This document shows, one piece after another, positions 33,201 through 47,100 of a DNA stretch of 64,000 bases (positions are counted from its first letter, which is position 1; the number at the start of each line of letters is the position of its first letter). Below the pieces are notes generated by a model that worked only from the letters and a program-made list of their open reading frames with translations, did no database searches and was not told where the DNA came from. The stretch spans positions 1 through 64,000 of the forward strand of contig QNGE01000751.1 of assembly GCA_008508345.1 (NCBI GenBank). The letters are read 5' to 3'. The position numbers and the translations under genes were made by a program. The stretch comes from Paragonimus westermani (lineage: Eukaryota > Platyhelminthes > Trematoda > Plagiorchiida > Troglotrematidae).

Positions 33201-36200
33201 TTTTCGGCCCATCGCCCGCAATTTCTCATCCAACTCGCTTTCCGGCTGAAATGGAGAATCACCGTGAAAATGTACACTCGTTCTGTTTTGTGAAAATTGG
33301 TGAAACTTCGGTGATCTGGTTCATTTTTGGGGTAGATATCGACGGCTTTTCAATATTGAATTTTGAAATGTCTCTGCGAACGTGAAAACTGAGCATTTTT
33401 GGCCAGTTTTGCGGAATCTATTATGCAAATGTTAGTAATTCCAAGGAAGTGTTGTTGCGCCGCCATCTGAAACAAATGTGCGGTGTGTTTTGTAAATTCT
33501 AGTAAGTGTGCTTTGTTGATAACCCTCACTATGATCCTTTTACGAGGTGGAACATTTAGTGGGCTTTGTCCGAAGGATCGTCTTACTCACGAAATATTCC
33601 ACCTTGGCCAGCAAACTCTACAGCTGCCTTCACATGCGTTCAGACCGTCAGTTTCTGGATGTCTTTGGCGGTACCTAGTGTCACGTGTTGCGAGGGTCCT
33701 TACCAGCTTCCTGAACGTACGATCATGTTTCGTCCCATCCGAAACCTAGTTAGCTAAACTGGAAAACTCTGACAAAATCTCGTTACCCAATTATCTCAGG
33801 GTACACAATATTATTCTTTCACCCATTTATACCAACCTGAATCATTTGGCAACAACTGATAACTATGTTTGAAACACTGCTGAACTCCGGTTCACATATT
33901 TATGGATTTTGATCGCATTGCCCATTCGTCTCACTTTATAACCACGTAATCAAAATTTCTCAGACAAGTTGCAATTACCGGACTCTTTCTATCTGCACAG
34001 TAGCATGTTTAGTTATTTGTGAGTAAGGTGAGATTTGCTTTGGCTAGAAATATAAATGGATCTCAGACAAACGGCTTTTGTTAAAGTCATCTCGAAAGTA
34101 ACATTTTTATCGATAGCATACATGAAGTTATGACAAGCATTCAACACAGCATATCATTTGTATACCACTCACACAACTTTAAAATGCGTGGCTGCAATTG
34201 ATGAACTAAGGTTGCACTTTTCCAGTCAAATCAAAATTTTTCTCGATTTCCTAAGCAACATGAAAATTCCACTGGTAATATTGTCACATGTTTAACAAAT
34301 ACGAATGACAGAATCTAAGAATACACTAGTTACCTCGGGTAAGACGAAATCATGAGCGCGTTATCCTGAATTAATTTATTCACACACACAGTATATCAGA
34401 AAAGTAAAACTACTCCACCCGGCTCTAAATTGAACAAAATTCTGGCAATAATCACTAAAAATGGTGTTTAGCCGGGAGCACATAAGCACTCACACATGTA
34501 TGTTATTACAAGAGTATATGAAGGCTCCGATCGATTTTGGAGTGGATGGTTGATGTAATCTAATCAGCAAACGTCTTACATTGTTAAACAATTTAACAAT
34601 AACATGTATAATGCCGGTGCATCGAAACACAATTGTTATGGACACAGATCAAGTGTTTAAGATCTTGGTTTAAGAGACCGGGATAGACTATAAGAAAACG
34701 GTAGTAGCTATGGGGAATAATGTAGAAGTTGAATTGTCATGAAGAGTAATACGAAACGATTTCAAACGGATCCCATCCAGTGTGAATCTCTTTACTTCGA
34801 TGAACACATCAACGACATGGATATGCTTGGAACTTCCAAGAGGTTGCATAATAACCGTTGGGTTGCGGGTGCACGCGGAATATCTGAATATTCGTACTCT
34901 TCCTTGAGTTGTAATTAACGTTCATCATTAACGGACTAAAGCAGCATATCCGACATTTTGTAGCAATCACTCTTTTAGAGCAGATGATCTGACCACAATA
35001 TTAATGCAACCAAATTTACAAGTAGCGATTAGACTACTTGCAGAATAAAACTGAGTAGTTCAACTATTTATGTCAAGTTTCATTCCACAGTTCACCCAGT
35101 AGTGCTCACACATTAGCAGAGTTCTGCTAATTAAAAAGTAAGCTTTTTCTTTGTGAGTAAATTAGTAATAATAACAAAAGTACTCCGACTCGAAGTGAAT
35201 CTGCTTTTCCACAACTGTTATGACTTCAACCGCACGTGAATAAAAATGAAATTGCCATCACATATTTTATAGCGCAGAAAGTAGAAATGGTGTTACTTAC
35301 CCTCAAAATATAATCTCTGGCTTGCAGGATCATGGTGCTCAAAATTAGGGCGAATCCGGCGCTCTTCTCAATAATGAATGGGGGCTGGATTAAATACGCA
35401 TGACAGAAAATAGGCTATCGAAAAATCCATTCATTAGGCGAGCTATGTTAGTTACTATTCAAGTTCCATCCCCCACCCCCAAAATAAAACGAAAACTTTT
35501 TATCGAACAAACTCTGTACTTGCATGGGTCAAACACAAAGTTCGCTGGTTGAAGTTTCCCCAGGTTGTTGTACTACCCATAGGTAGGATTACAAATGATT
35601 GTGATATATCATTGTAATATATCACCCTATACGTTATACCGCCAATTAGGTACGTAAGTATATATCGCATTTTATATCGCTACGCCTGATTTGCACTCGT
35701 TCAGCCCCCATCTATCAAAACTGGCAATTCTGGATCCCTTCTGAGCATACCTATAGAAAATCATCGACCTCATTTTCTTGTGTCCGTTCCAAACTGTACA
35801 TTGCGAACGAATTCATCACATGGAAGTGAAAATCTACTGGAAGAGATATGTCCATTCGTTCATCCGCATCGTGTACTGACAAACTGAAATACCTTCACTG
35901 ATAAGCAGTTGGGTAGATCTGATAAGTTAGAGGACTACTGTAGTAAGGACGAACGATCGCACCACACTACTTACACTACTACGCAGTGGTCAGGTAGGAT
36001 CATGTAGTTGGGTACTGAAGTAACCGGGGGGAAGTGCAGGAAGAAAATTGGAGTACACTCCAGCATGAAATGATATTCTCCTTACACGAATTGAGCACTG
36101 GTAACTCTCGCAACAGTGGTGTTCTTAGATCAATATTATCAAAATGAGTGTTTTTGTTTGTTGTGTTGTACACTCCATAGGTTGATTTTATTAACGAGCC

Positions 36201-36257
36201 GTTCTTGCGCCGTCCGCGTACTTGCCTCGGAACACTGTGAAAAGTTCGAGTCTTGGC
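30211..36257. other. Intergenic, nothing recognised
   Basis: A/T-rich sequence with short frames only. A protein-like but unidentified pair of overlapping plus frames at 33483-33757 was considered and left out. Confidence 0.4.
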
Positions 36258-36315
36258 TTGATTAAGACCAGTGACAGGAACAGCAAGTGATCTATCAGCC
36301 CGGCTACGCAGCCAA
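36258..36315 (-). repeat. tRNA-derived SINE-like copy 3
   Basis: On the minus strand GCGTAGCCGGGCTGATAGAT is followed by CTTGCTGTTCCTGTCACTGG, matching the A-box region and internal part of copies 1, 2 and 4. The B box is lost (GGTCTTAAT). It stands head to head with copy 4. Confidence 0.55.
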
Positions 36316-36339
36316 CCCGGAAGTGCATAATCTACACAC

Positions 36340-36415
36340 CTGGATTTCGCAGCTATCTTGGTAGAGCAGTTGCTGTTCTGTCGCCGATTCGAAATCAGCA
36401 GAATCGAGGATTTTT
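36340..36415 (+). repeat. tRNA-derived SINE-like copy 4
   Basis: Plus strand: A-box-like CGCAGCTATCTTGGTAGAGC (36349-36368), the shared TTGCTGTTCTGTC, then the B-box-like CGATTCGAAATC (36385-36396). Opposite in direction to copy 3, about 25 bases away. Confidence 0.6.
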
Positions 36416-39400
36416 CTTAAGTGGATGTTTTCTAGAATAATATTGGTTGAGTCTATTGTGGCTCTGCCCTTCAATCGTTAAACCTGACTATTAGACGACA
36501 GTCAACTCTGTAAGAGCGTTGAAACTGCTATGTGAGTTTTGTGATCAAGCAAAATTACGTTCGTTTGCACCAGATGCATCGAGGGACCGATAGCCAAACA
36601 GATAAACGATCGATCGCATGCAGATAAAAGACTGGAGTATGCTTGTCCAGTGATCTTCGTCCATTTCTAGACGTGTGAAATGTGTTTGGAAAATTGATAA
36701 TCGATTAGCAACGAACCAATAATAAGAAATCGATAAGAGAATTGGATTGTTACCAAGTCGGTCAGCAAAAGTTTCAAACTTCGTGTATATAATAATTGGT
36801 CGTCTAACAGGGCAAGCAGAGTACAGCTAATCCATGCAACCCTGATTTATAATGGTAAACGAAAAGCAACACTATTAGGATCGTAATCGAAAAATGGGAA
36901 ACATCATGGAAATCGGTGAGTGAAGAAAATAGTGTTACCAAGAGTGATACTATACAGCTAGGTTCACCACATTTTGTTCCTCGACCCAAAAATCGGTCTT
37001 CTGAAGTATCTGGTTAGCTCTTTAAAACAGGTTTGAGTTGTTACAGTTCCGTCCAGAGTACAAAAGGTCTACATAGAGAATCTACCGTGGACGCCTTATC
37101 TGTGTGGTGTCCGTGAGCGTTCAATCAAACATGAAATAACACAACAAAATATTCACTGGACACGAAACCAATAGTGTTGATAGAAATCTGAATAATGTTC
37201 CTCATCACTTATCCATCTGAATAGCATACTCAACGAAACGGAACTCGCCTATCACAGTATATTGACAAGGTTTGGACATATGGATTGATTTCCACAGTTG
37301 TTGCCCAACAATCACTTCAGTACTTCCGGTCCGCTCCGCCATGTTGATTGAACTTCATCAAATGAATGTGAGGCCCATCTGAGATTTCGCAAGGTCATTA
37401 AAGTTACTGTCAACTAATTTTATTGAAAGTTCTTTCGGCCTATGTTCTTCAGTGGAATGGGCACAATTCCTTTAGGAGAGTTGCACACTTTAATGGTATT
37501 GGTGACCATTAGTTTATCGTAGTGGAAGACCAGTTGGATTAACCAAGCTGACGGTTATTTCGGCTCCGTGAATTCTTACAGTCCGTTTGTTTGAATACAA
37601 GGATTTTGGTGATTGGGTAGTCTAAGATCTTCTGAACACTATTCTGGTTTTCACCGTCGAACAGGCACTCGAGAAAGCTATTTTAATGAATCGATCCTAC
37701 AAAAGAACGGACTAAAAACATGAAATTGAATTGACATATTTTTACTACTAAATGGATAACACTTAATACTCATTGTGAAGGTCGAACGATTTGTTATATA
37801 TAGAAACGAGAGGAAAGAGAGAACGTGTGTCATATAACCAGATAAAAAACTTTGTCAGCTGTTTGGCGATAGTCTATGAAGTTATCTAGATATTGGCGTG
37901 GTCCTTGCAGACTACACGTGTTTGTCTGTGGAAGATTATCTAAGCTGCAGTTTCATCTGTTAACTCCCGGGTTCCGAGTATTGCTATCGGTTTCCGTTAT
38001 TAGTGGTTGTGACCGAATACCAGAATAAAGATCACCAAGGAAATCGTGTCAAAAATAAAAGAGGGACACTCAAATTGCCGATTGCTTCCTTTTAACAATC
38101 AAGAAAAGGTCGTTTGGACTAGATTGTAATGTTTCGAGTGAGGGAATAGTGTACACCTTGAAATGTTGAAAACTCAATGTTTTTATTCAATCATTTTTTG
38201 TGCACTGCACTGACGTGACTTTTGCATATGTTTGTCCAGAATGCATAGATATATATATCATCACTGAATAAATTTCGTCTGAGGTTAGTTACCGATATGG
38301 GGAATATCGACAGATTTTCGTTAAATAGTCTATTGAAATAGTCAGCCTACTTTCGAACGGGGCATAAATTAGTTAGAAACGGACAGAAAGCGCTAGGGTT
38401 TCAGACTACCCCACGGATCCTGCAGCTCTCGGAACACTGAGAATTTGTCTGCCATATTTTTCAATGAACAGGTTTCCTGCCGTATATTGAGCGGAAGTTG
38501 TGAAATCTTAACAACACTTGTCTCACAGATGTTAGCTGTCGATTCGAACTCGGTAACATCAATCGTGTTTGTTTTGGCTTCTGACGCTTAGTCTAAGCGT
38601 ATAGCATCGCAACTATTGGTCATATTTGGCGGGCATATTAAAACACAACGCCATAATTTGTTCACAAATGCTCATTTATTTGATTATCCAGTTGTACACG
38701 AATAAAGTTTATTCAGAAAACAAGACTAACGTTGTAACCAGTCATAGGGCGCGCAAACGCGAAACGGGACTGATAATCAGTTACACATCCCTAAATTCTA
38801 TTCCGAAAACTGTTACTGAGCCCGTTCTTTATTTAGTATAGTGAGCGCACTATAATTACTTGCTGTTGTTCTGTGGTTTCACAGCTCATGGTAGCTGTTA
38901 AAATTGTAGTGTTGCAGTACGTTTTCCGGATGAACCATTCGTCGTAAGAATACTGTTAACATATGCTGCATTCGAGAGCATATAGCACCTGACAACGTTT
39001 CCATCGCCCAATTTAGTTTTTAGTTTACACGGTTCATTACTCTTCAACAGTTACGGTTGTTCGAATTTAGTAGACTGAAATTTCATACCACTACATACAA
39101 AGAAATTTAGCTGAGTTATCAGAGGAAATTGTGCTCTGGGTTTGAAGATAAGATCTAAGTAGAATAGTAATGATAGGTCAGCTTTAACCTTGACCTCAAT
39201 CCGGTTGTAATATAAGTTTAGCTCTCAATCACTGGTATTTCGATATGCCACTTCCACTACCCAAGTTCACTTCAAAGTTTCACGAATTTCCTTGTGGAAA
39301 GTCTTATGGATCAACTGGTTGGGGACAATTTCCATCTTTCAAACGGTTGCCCAAATGTTATCTGTGAACCCGTTGTCACTACCGATCGTAGGAAAAAAAC

Positions 39401-42400
39401 CAGCCCAAATCTAGTGAACGGTCTACATTCAGCTCACTTCAGATCCGACTTTCTTCACTAGCATAGTAAGCAGTCCAATGTAGCCAAAAATACGTAACTT
39501 TTTCGCATTATCTGAAACAGTATGTGTATTATCGACAATAATAATGAGGACACATACTGGGTCCAGGAAAAGTGTGCACTGGTTCCCTCAAACGTTTGGG
39601 TTTCTCTGCTGAAATGAGAACAAAGCATGTAGGTTGTGTTAGAAAAAGTTTTAACTAATTTTGGCATAAATACTTGTTCAACCACTATTAATTTTATTGC
39701 TGTGAGGGAACTTACCATTCCGACCCTCTTTTTGTATAACATAGCTATTAGACCAGCATATAGCGATTGCGAACAACCGTGAATGTAAATATATATAAAC
39801 GAGATAGACAGCTTACATTAGTATAGATCGGTTACGACGAACCTTTGGCTGGACCATGTGACTTCGATGTGAACCGGCGGGTTCCGTGGTATTGGGAATA
39901 AACACAACTATAGTTTGAGGGAATTAGTAGACACACTCGAAGCAATATGCCGGTTAACAGGTAACAGTGAACATGGTAAACGTCAACCACAACAAACAGT
40001 CGAACATTGAACTATTTGGTCAATTAAAAAGGTATGTCGTATCATGGCAACCGGTGGATCGACTGAACCTCATACGTTCAGTGCCAAGCTTTCTGATTTA
40101 ACGGTGTCAGTGAACATTCCAACAGTGTGTTCAAAGGAATTTAGAGGCGTTAGTGGTGAACGTTGCCCACTTCGCAGGAAGGATTTTCAGTGGAATAGCT
40201 TCCAGCTGGATATCTTTGTGTGAATGTCTTACCTGGTGGATTTCGGTTGCAACTGGTTGGATAGCTTTGAGTTGTCTACCGACCGTGCTCAGAAATAGGA
40301 CTGAATGAAAAATTAACAGAGTTTTTGCAGCACATCCGCCAATGATAAAAGTCAACGAAGTACTTTTATCCAATCAATTCATTGCGCCAATCGATCGTAT
40401 GTCTAACCGGTGGCATTCCAGTAACGTTTGTTTAGATGCTTGCTGTTTACCTCGTGAGCCTTGCTTCCGGAATGTGAAGTACAAATCAGTGCATGCACTG
40501 CACTCCTCCTCTGCTTCGAACAGCTAACACAAGTTGTATCAGATGGCTGGGTCTGTAACAATTAAACCATTGTTAATTGCAGAGTTCAGAAGCCTCCGAA
40601 GTTGCAGCACGGCCGGTGTGATAACAGACAAACAACGCGAAATGAGGCCGTGACCCAAAACAGGACCTTTCACCAGCTTACATCTACCAAGACGGTAGTT
40701 TCCTCCCCAGACTAAACAGTCTACAGCCTCGTGAAATTTAGTCATCAGATATATGACTTGATCACGTGAGCACTCTGGCATAGGTATTGCAAACTCTGAC
40801 CGGCCGGATATCAGCAAGAATAACTGTAAGCCGAATTGACCCAGTGGGACTTGCAAATTATATCCCGTCAAGTGATCCACGTTTATACTTAGTTTCACAC
40901 AGTGAATGGAGGTTTTCGGTTAAACCTATCTTTCATTACCTACATACTTCTTTCTCTGAATTTTCATAATCTGTCAGTGAGCCAAGTGTTTAGTGTGTAA
41001 CATTCAAAGCAAATAGTTTTATCTCTGATCAGTATGATATCATCAACATCAAAACTGACTACGTATGTGTGTAGTTTACAGCGGCCAAAATAGTGTGGTA
41101 TTATCAAGTGTAAAGTGTCGCACGTTAATAAACTCCAAAAACTGCGGTAAACTAATAGAAAATGAGAGCAAAAACGAGACAGCCATCCGAAAAGTGAACG
41201 TAGACGTTTCGGCAAAGCAGGCGGGTGCGCACGTTCGGGTAAAACAACCAGCACTGTGCTCCATAGGGTTCAGTTTACATAGAATTCTTACTTACATAAA
41301 ACGTTCTGATTTTGCTCTGACTTATCGCCTTTTTGCGGACATACGGAATATTGGTTCGCGCATGGTGAATGATGATACCGGTTGTTGTCGTTCAACAACT
41401 TTTGTCCAGCTCGCATAAACACGGTTCAGTAGTCATGTTCCCACTCTTCGTTTAATCTCTATGGCAGACCTTCATCAGTTTGGGTGACAAAATTTCGCAC
41501 AACTAAGCATGTAAGCTGATAAGGACAAACATTTTGCGGCCGATTGAACCGTGGTGGGTGAATTAATGAGTCATGGTTTCTTCCCCAGAAGTGTTATGGA
41601 TTAGTGTGCGGGGGATTTTTCAGTGAGTTATTCAACGTTGGTATGAACCTTCTAAAGTCACAGGTTGATGCTACTTCAGTCCACCTATGAACTGATATCC
41701 GGTCAAGTTTTTCACACATTATAAATGATTTGAACTAAAACAGTTGACCGCAACCGTAACTTTTCTTAAACATTCGGCCATAATAGACCAAGGCGATAAT
41801 GTCGTAGCCTGTCACAATACTTCTGTACGGACATACAATATGGAATGCTCACCGTAGCCTGCCTGGTCATATGATCTTAATCATATAGCTCCCCTTCAGG
41901 GTCGTATTTATCGAGTGCTTCCCAGGTCTAAGGGATTGCAAACGCTACCAAAATAGATTTACGCACTCAGAAGTGGAGCAATAAATGAGATATGATAATT
42001 TTGATCCAAGGTTGATCAGTTCAATATTACGACTTCACTGTTGTTAGTGACTGATTCGTCAGCTCTGTATTCCAATAAAGTACAATGTTTGAGGTATGAC
42101 GCTCTGTTAGGTTTACCCTTGAAGAACATGTAGGTTAGCTTGAAACTCGAAGGTTCAACCACTTGTAACATCCTACAGACATGATATGGGCACCGAACGC
42201 GAATAAATGTAGTAATTTGAGAACGGGATCCACGTATTTTCATGTTTGGTCCATCGGAACTGTGCTCTATAAACAATCCTATCCCGTTTTCAGTAAGATC
42301 CTATACCGGCTTTTTAGGGAAAAATCACTCGCTCACAGATTTTGTCCAGAATTTATATACCATAAAGCGTTGAAAGCTGTCACGTAGAGAACCATTACAA

Positions 42401-44199
42401 AAACACCTTCATCCAAAAATGTTGGACAAAACACAGACAGATATTTAATGGTTAGGAAAACCGTTTCAATGTTGACGTTGCTAAAGCTGAAACGACATAC
42501 AATTTCAAAAAAGGATTCAGAATTTGTGCTGAATGGTCCGAAAGTGCATATTCACGTGGATGGTGTATATAGCGTACCCCTATTTGGAGCAAGCATTCAG
42601 TAGTTCGCACATACCAGAATATTCACAACCCAACTGCAAAGCACGAACGCTTGACTCATCCAAATGTTATCTTTGGAATTCTGTATAGAGGATGAGTTTG
42701 GTGGGCAGCGAACAAGTTGAGAAAAGGATCTGGGTTATACGATGTGTCACTGAAACCATATTATAACCAAGTCAGTCCTGTTGTCGAAGTCATGTTCTTC
42801 GATCAGACATAAATATCAGTGGCAGAATGAAGTCAAAACATAACTGGTTTTATAAATACCCGGACAGGATGGTCAGGATGTACAAGAGGCATTATGATGA
42901 CCATCGCATGTACCGTTCGGTGCTTTTATCAAAGCACGCGCTCCGTACACAGCAAATAGATTCTAGTGGAATAGACATAGTTCACCACAATGACAGGGAG
43001 TAAACGTCACACACAAAATTAATTAACATGGCAATCTGAATGCCATTCTTCAGAAAAAAACTTGTTGATTACGATAGCATGATAACTTTGTAGAAGGTTT
43101 GAGAGAAACATTCGGGATCTACAAGTATCCAATGTCAACTCCAGAAAGCTTGCGTGCAAGGCTAAACAAATTAGGCGTTTCCAAATTCGATTTCATGCGA
43201 ATTTGTCCCCACGTAAACGACGACGCCTGCTTCAAACTCTTCCCGGCAGTATGACACAATATTAACGTTTACCATTCTATATGAAGCGTGATTTGACAAT
43301 TATTCGGCAGTTCACAGACACTGCGCACTCTGGTTTAACTTCAGCAACAGTTACCTTATGGGACACAACAATTGCTAGGACTGCATCTGACAGTCATCAG
43401 TCGACTCACCCTCAGGTGCACCAAAATGTTAAATTCTAAGAACTGTCTGTCAGATATCCTTCGTTCATGGAGGTTAATCGAAGTTCTAACTGCATAAGTC
43501 ATGAAACAGATCTTAAACGGGGCGGTGGGATGTTGACTGCCATCAGTGAGAGGTTACCGAGCACGGGTAAAACGTCCCTTCCATCATATTCATGTCTAGG
43601 GAATCATTGTGCCAACCATATTGGTTGATGGCGCCCGGTTCGGATTAACGTGTCACAGTGACCGTAGTCAAAGGACTCCTGCGCTCAACTATCAACGTAA
43701 CTGACTTACAGTCTACTACTTGTGGTTTCACTCACACATCACGTACCCAGTGTTAATCTGAAGGTATAAGGCCAGAATATGTGTGGGTGAGTCTTTGTGC
43801 TCAGCCGGCCAACGCTGGTCAGGCAATGGATAGGCTAGCTCGAAACGGGAGGCCTTATCTCTCAAGAAATAACCACAGAGTCTGTAATGGTAGTATCTGA
43901 ATTGGAAAGAAAAATATTGAAAATATGACTCAAGTAGCATTTCATTATGGGAGTAAAACTTGGTTCACTCTAGACAGAGTATGCAGTAAAATCAGAATGC
44001 AAGGTTGGACTAGAAGAAAACAGACAGAATACTCACCATACAGTTCACCAACAATGTTAAGGAATAGGAAAAGGATAAGGTCATGGTGATCGAAGTTTCT
44101 GGAAAGAGGAGTAGGTGATTTCCAAACGATGATAGTCGTTGGTTAACGTGATCAAGAAAAGAATGAATATAACAGATATAAATTACTTGCCCCAAAAAC
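36416..44199. other. Intergenic, nothing firmly recognised
   Basis: No known gene or element identified. Possible remnants: a B-box-like CGATTCGAACTCGG at about 38538-38551, a 119-codon minus frame at 40539-40898, and an unbroken plus frame near 43090-43253 ending in TGA. None has a domain I can name. Confidence 0.4.
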
Positions 44200-47100
44200 A
44201 CTCGTTGTCTCTTGGCCAATGGTTTGCTATGAGTAGGATAATGGCATACCAATCTCAAGCGGTTAGAGCATTCGTAGCCGCATACATCGTAACAAGTTGT
44301 AGTCATGTCACAGTGACCTATGGCATCGATGGTCCCCCTGCGTACCGCGCGCTTCCACTCACGGTCCCGCAGTTGCTGCTCACTGAACCAGCGAACTCCT
44401 GTCCGGATCATATTTCTCCCGACTGTCCTATTCAAAGCCAAGTCTTCCAACATCTGAAATCGACGTTAAGGCATGGAACATCTACACGGATAATATCCTG
44501 ATATCTCTGCTTTTGTCACCAAGATTTCGTTCACCTAATTTCCTTTATCCTTACACCAGCTGTTTTGGAATATGCTCATTACCCATCCGGCGGACTTAAT
44601 ATAGCCAACGAAGCTGATTCAGCACTAGTATAGCTTCCATCCCGTCCACGTCCGTTTGCCGCAGTAACTCAGTGTTCGGAACCACGTGCGGCCACCGAAT
44701 ACCTAAGAAGCATCTTAGACACTATGTACGGAAACGGCTCAGATAGCAGAAGTTACTTTGATACAGTGTGCAATTTTCACTGCCTTACAGCAGTACAGAC
44801 AGCGCCACTGGGCGGTAGACACACAGCTTGACGGCCATCCTTAGGCTGTGGATCATCCAGACGTGCTTTCCGAGATGTCCGAAAACGGCAGCAGCCTTGG
44901 CCATGCGAGCTGACTGCTCGCGGTCCGCGGAAAGACCTATAGACAGGTTGCTATCCAAGTAGAAATGTCTGTGCAGCTGTCGACAACTTCTCCATTGATA
45001 CGAATCTGAGGAGCACATGCAGGAGAAGCATCTCCGCCCAAAGAAGGCTAGAAGAAAGAAAATGCCTTGCCTCTGTTGATATCTAACCCAAACCTGGATG
45101 CGCCGGCTGCAAAAGCTGTGACCAGTTGCTGAAGTTTGTCTTCACTGCGTGCAAACAGCACGCTGTCACCCGCAAACAAAAGCACGTGCATCGCTGATGC
45201 ATGCAACCGGGTTGGGACGCCGAAACGTTGAATATTCAATAGGGACCCATTAGACCGGTACTCAACCTCAAAACCTTCATTTGCCAAGTTCTGGAAAGAA
45301 ACTGTTAGCATAGCAGCCAACTAAAAACTAAATAAAGCTGGGGCTAAGATACAATTCTGCTTCACGCCAATGTCAATGTCAAAATCGTCAGAGGTAGATC
45401 CACTCGATTGTACATTCGCTTTCGTACTCACATCCAACATTTTAATCAAACTGACGAACTTACCTGGACGTAAAAACTTATCAAGCACCGTCCACAAATC
45501 CTCATGGCTCATGGACTCGAACGCCTTGGTGAGGTCTATGGAGAAGGCATAAGGAGGCTGCACGATTTCTCGATGCTTCTTCTGTAGCTGTCGAGCACTG
45601 AACATCAGGTCGAACGCACTCCTACTCACCCGCGCTCCACACTGTTCATCAGGAACACTAGCTCCCATAACGTCCGCATTCAGCCGGTTCAGACAGGTTT
45701 TGTAAGCAAATTGCCAGTTAAGCTCAGTAAACTAATGCTCCGACAGACGTCTGGGCATTGCTTGCTACGTTTACCTTTGCACAAAGGTACTATTAAGGCA
45801 ACCTTGAAATCTCATGATATTCCCTCCTGCTTCCGGATGGAGCGAACCAGCTGGTGTAGAGTGAGTTCCAGCGCCGGTCCGCCATTCTTCAGGATTTCAC
45901 TTGGCAAACCATCCTCAATTGCAATTTTTCCATTGCTCAGTCGTCCTATCACTCTTTGCAACTCTGGCGAATCCAGGGATGGAGGGAGTGAGGATTTGGT
46001 GTCCTTCCGTGGCAGACTCTTCATGGTCACCCAGTCAATTGCAGCAGAACGGTTTAGTAAGCTACTGAAGTTCTCGCCCCAAACTTTCATATCCTCCCCT
46101 TGGGTGCATCAACAGTCAGTATCCACGTCAGTCAGTGCTTCGGTAGACTGGATAGATGGACCTGAGATCGTCTCAAGCGAATCGTAGAATTCCTTGTGTT
46201 TTCAGCGATCAGCGTAGCCCTGCATCCGCTCATATTGCTTCCCTCACCAGTTGTCCTTGATTCCGCGGACAATTTCGGCTAGTTGACGGCCAGCACTCTG
46301 GAATGTTACTGTCTTGTCTATATTGTCTGGGTTCCATTGTGAAAGCGGCAAACGCCGCATTCTTCCCTCGCACCAAATTGGTGATAGCTGCCTTGTTGTC
46401 GTCGAACAATTCAAAATGTTTCCGACATTCAGAACTGCTCGTTTCGGTGGCTACCACTGTGGTTTTCTCCTTGAAGCGATTCTACACATCTTCAGGGGTA
46501 GTGGATACGGGAGCGTTTTACAGGCGAGCAGCAACGGCAAGCTGAGTAGCAGCCCTCGTCCAATCGTTTGACATCCGACTTCTGTCGTTGTCCAAATGAT
46601 CTACAATAAACAGACTTGCAAACTTGGATAGATAATTTGGTTTTGACCAGCCTATGGTCGGTACTACATTCACCACCGCACATCACTCGTGTGATACGCA
46701 CTCCACGAATGTTGCGTTGTCGCACAATTACGTAATCAAGTGAAAGATGGTGACCGCTCTGTGGGTGAGTCCACGTCGTGAGGTCAATCATCCAGTTAGT
46801 TTCGAGTGTCTGTGATAGCAGGCTGGTGAGTAGTACACAGGCGAAACAGATGATAACCGTTCTCGTTGGATGACTGAACGCCGTAGGGTCCGAGGTCTCC
46901 CAGCCAGGCTACCGAGTCGTACTTAACTTGAGTGTTCAAGTCAACCAGAGCAGACAGTCAGACACTCACCGGTGCCGACCGGGATGTGGCAGACAAATGG
47001 TCATAGAACTGGTTCTTTTCACTAGCACTGTGACACACAGTTGGTCCATGAATACTAACAAATGTAACACATTTACCTCGGTTAAGCCGCAGGCGCATCG

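Noticed and set aside
33483..33757. Two overlapping plus-strand frames
   Set aside because: Neither gives a recognisable domain, and both strands are about equally open.
40539..40898. 119-codon minus-strand frame
   Set aside because: Protein-like in part, but without domain, splice sites or context.
44139..44501. 120-codon plus-strand frame
   Set aside because: It is the antisense shadow of the LINE C-terminal region on the minus strand.
45711..46187. 158-codon plus-strand frame
   Set aside because: Antisense shadow of the LINE endonuclease-RT linker and RT start.
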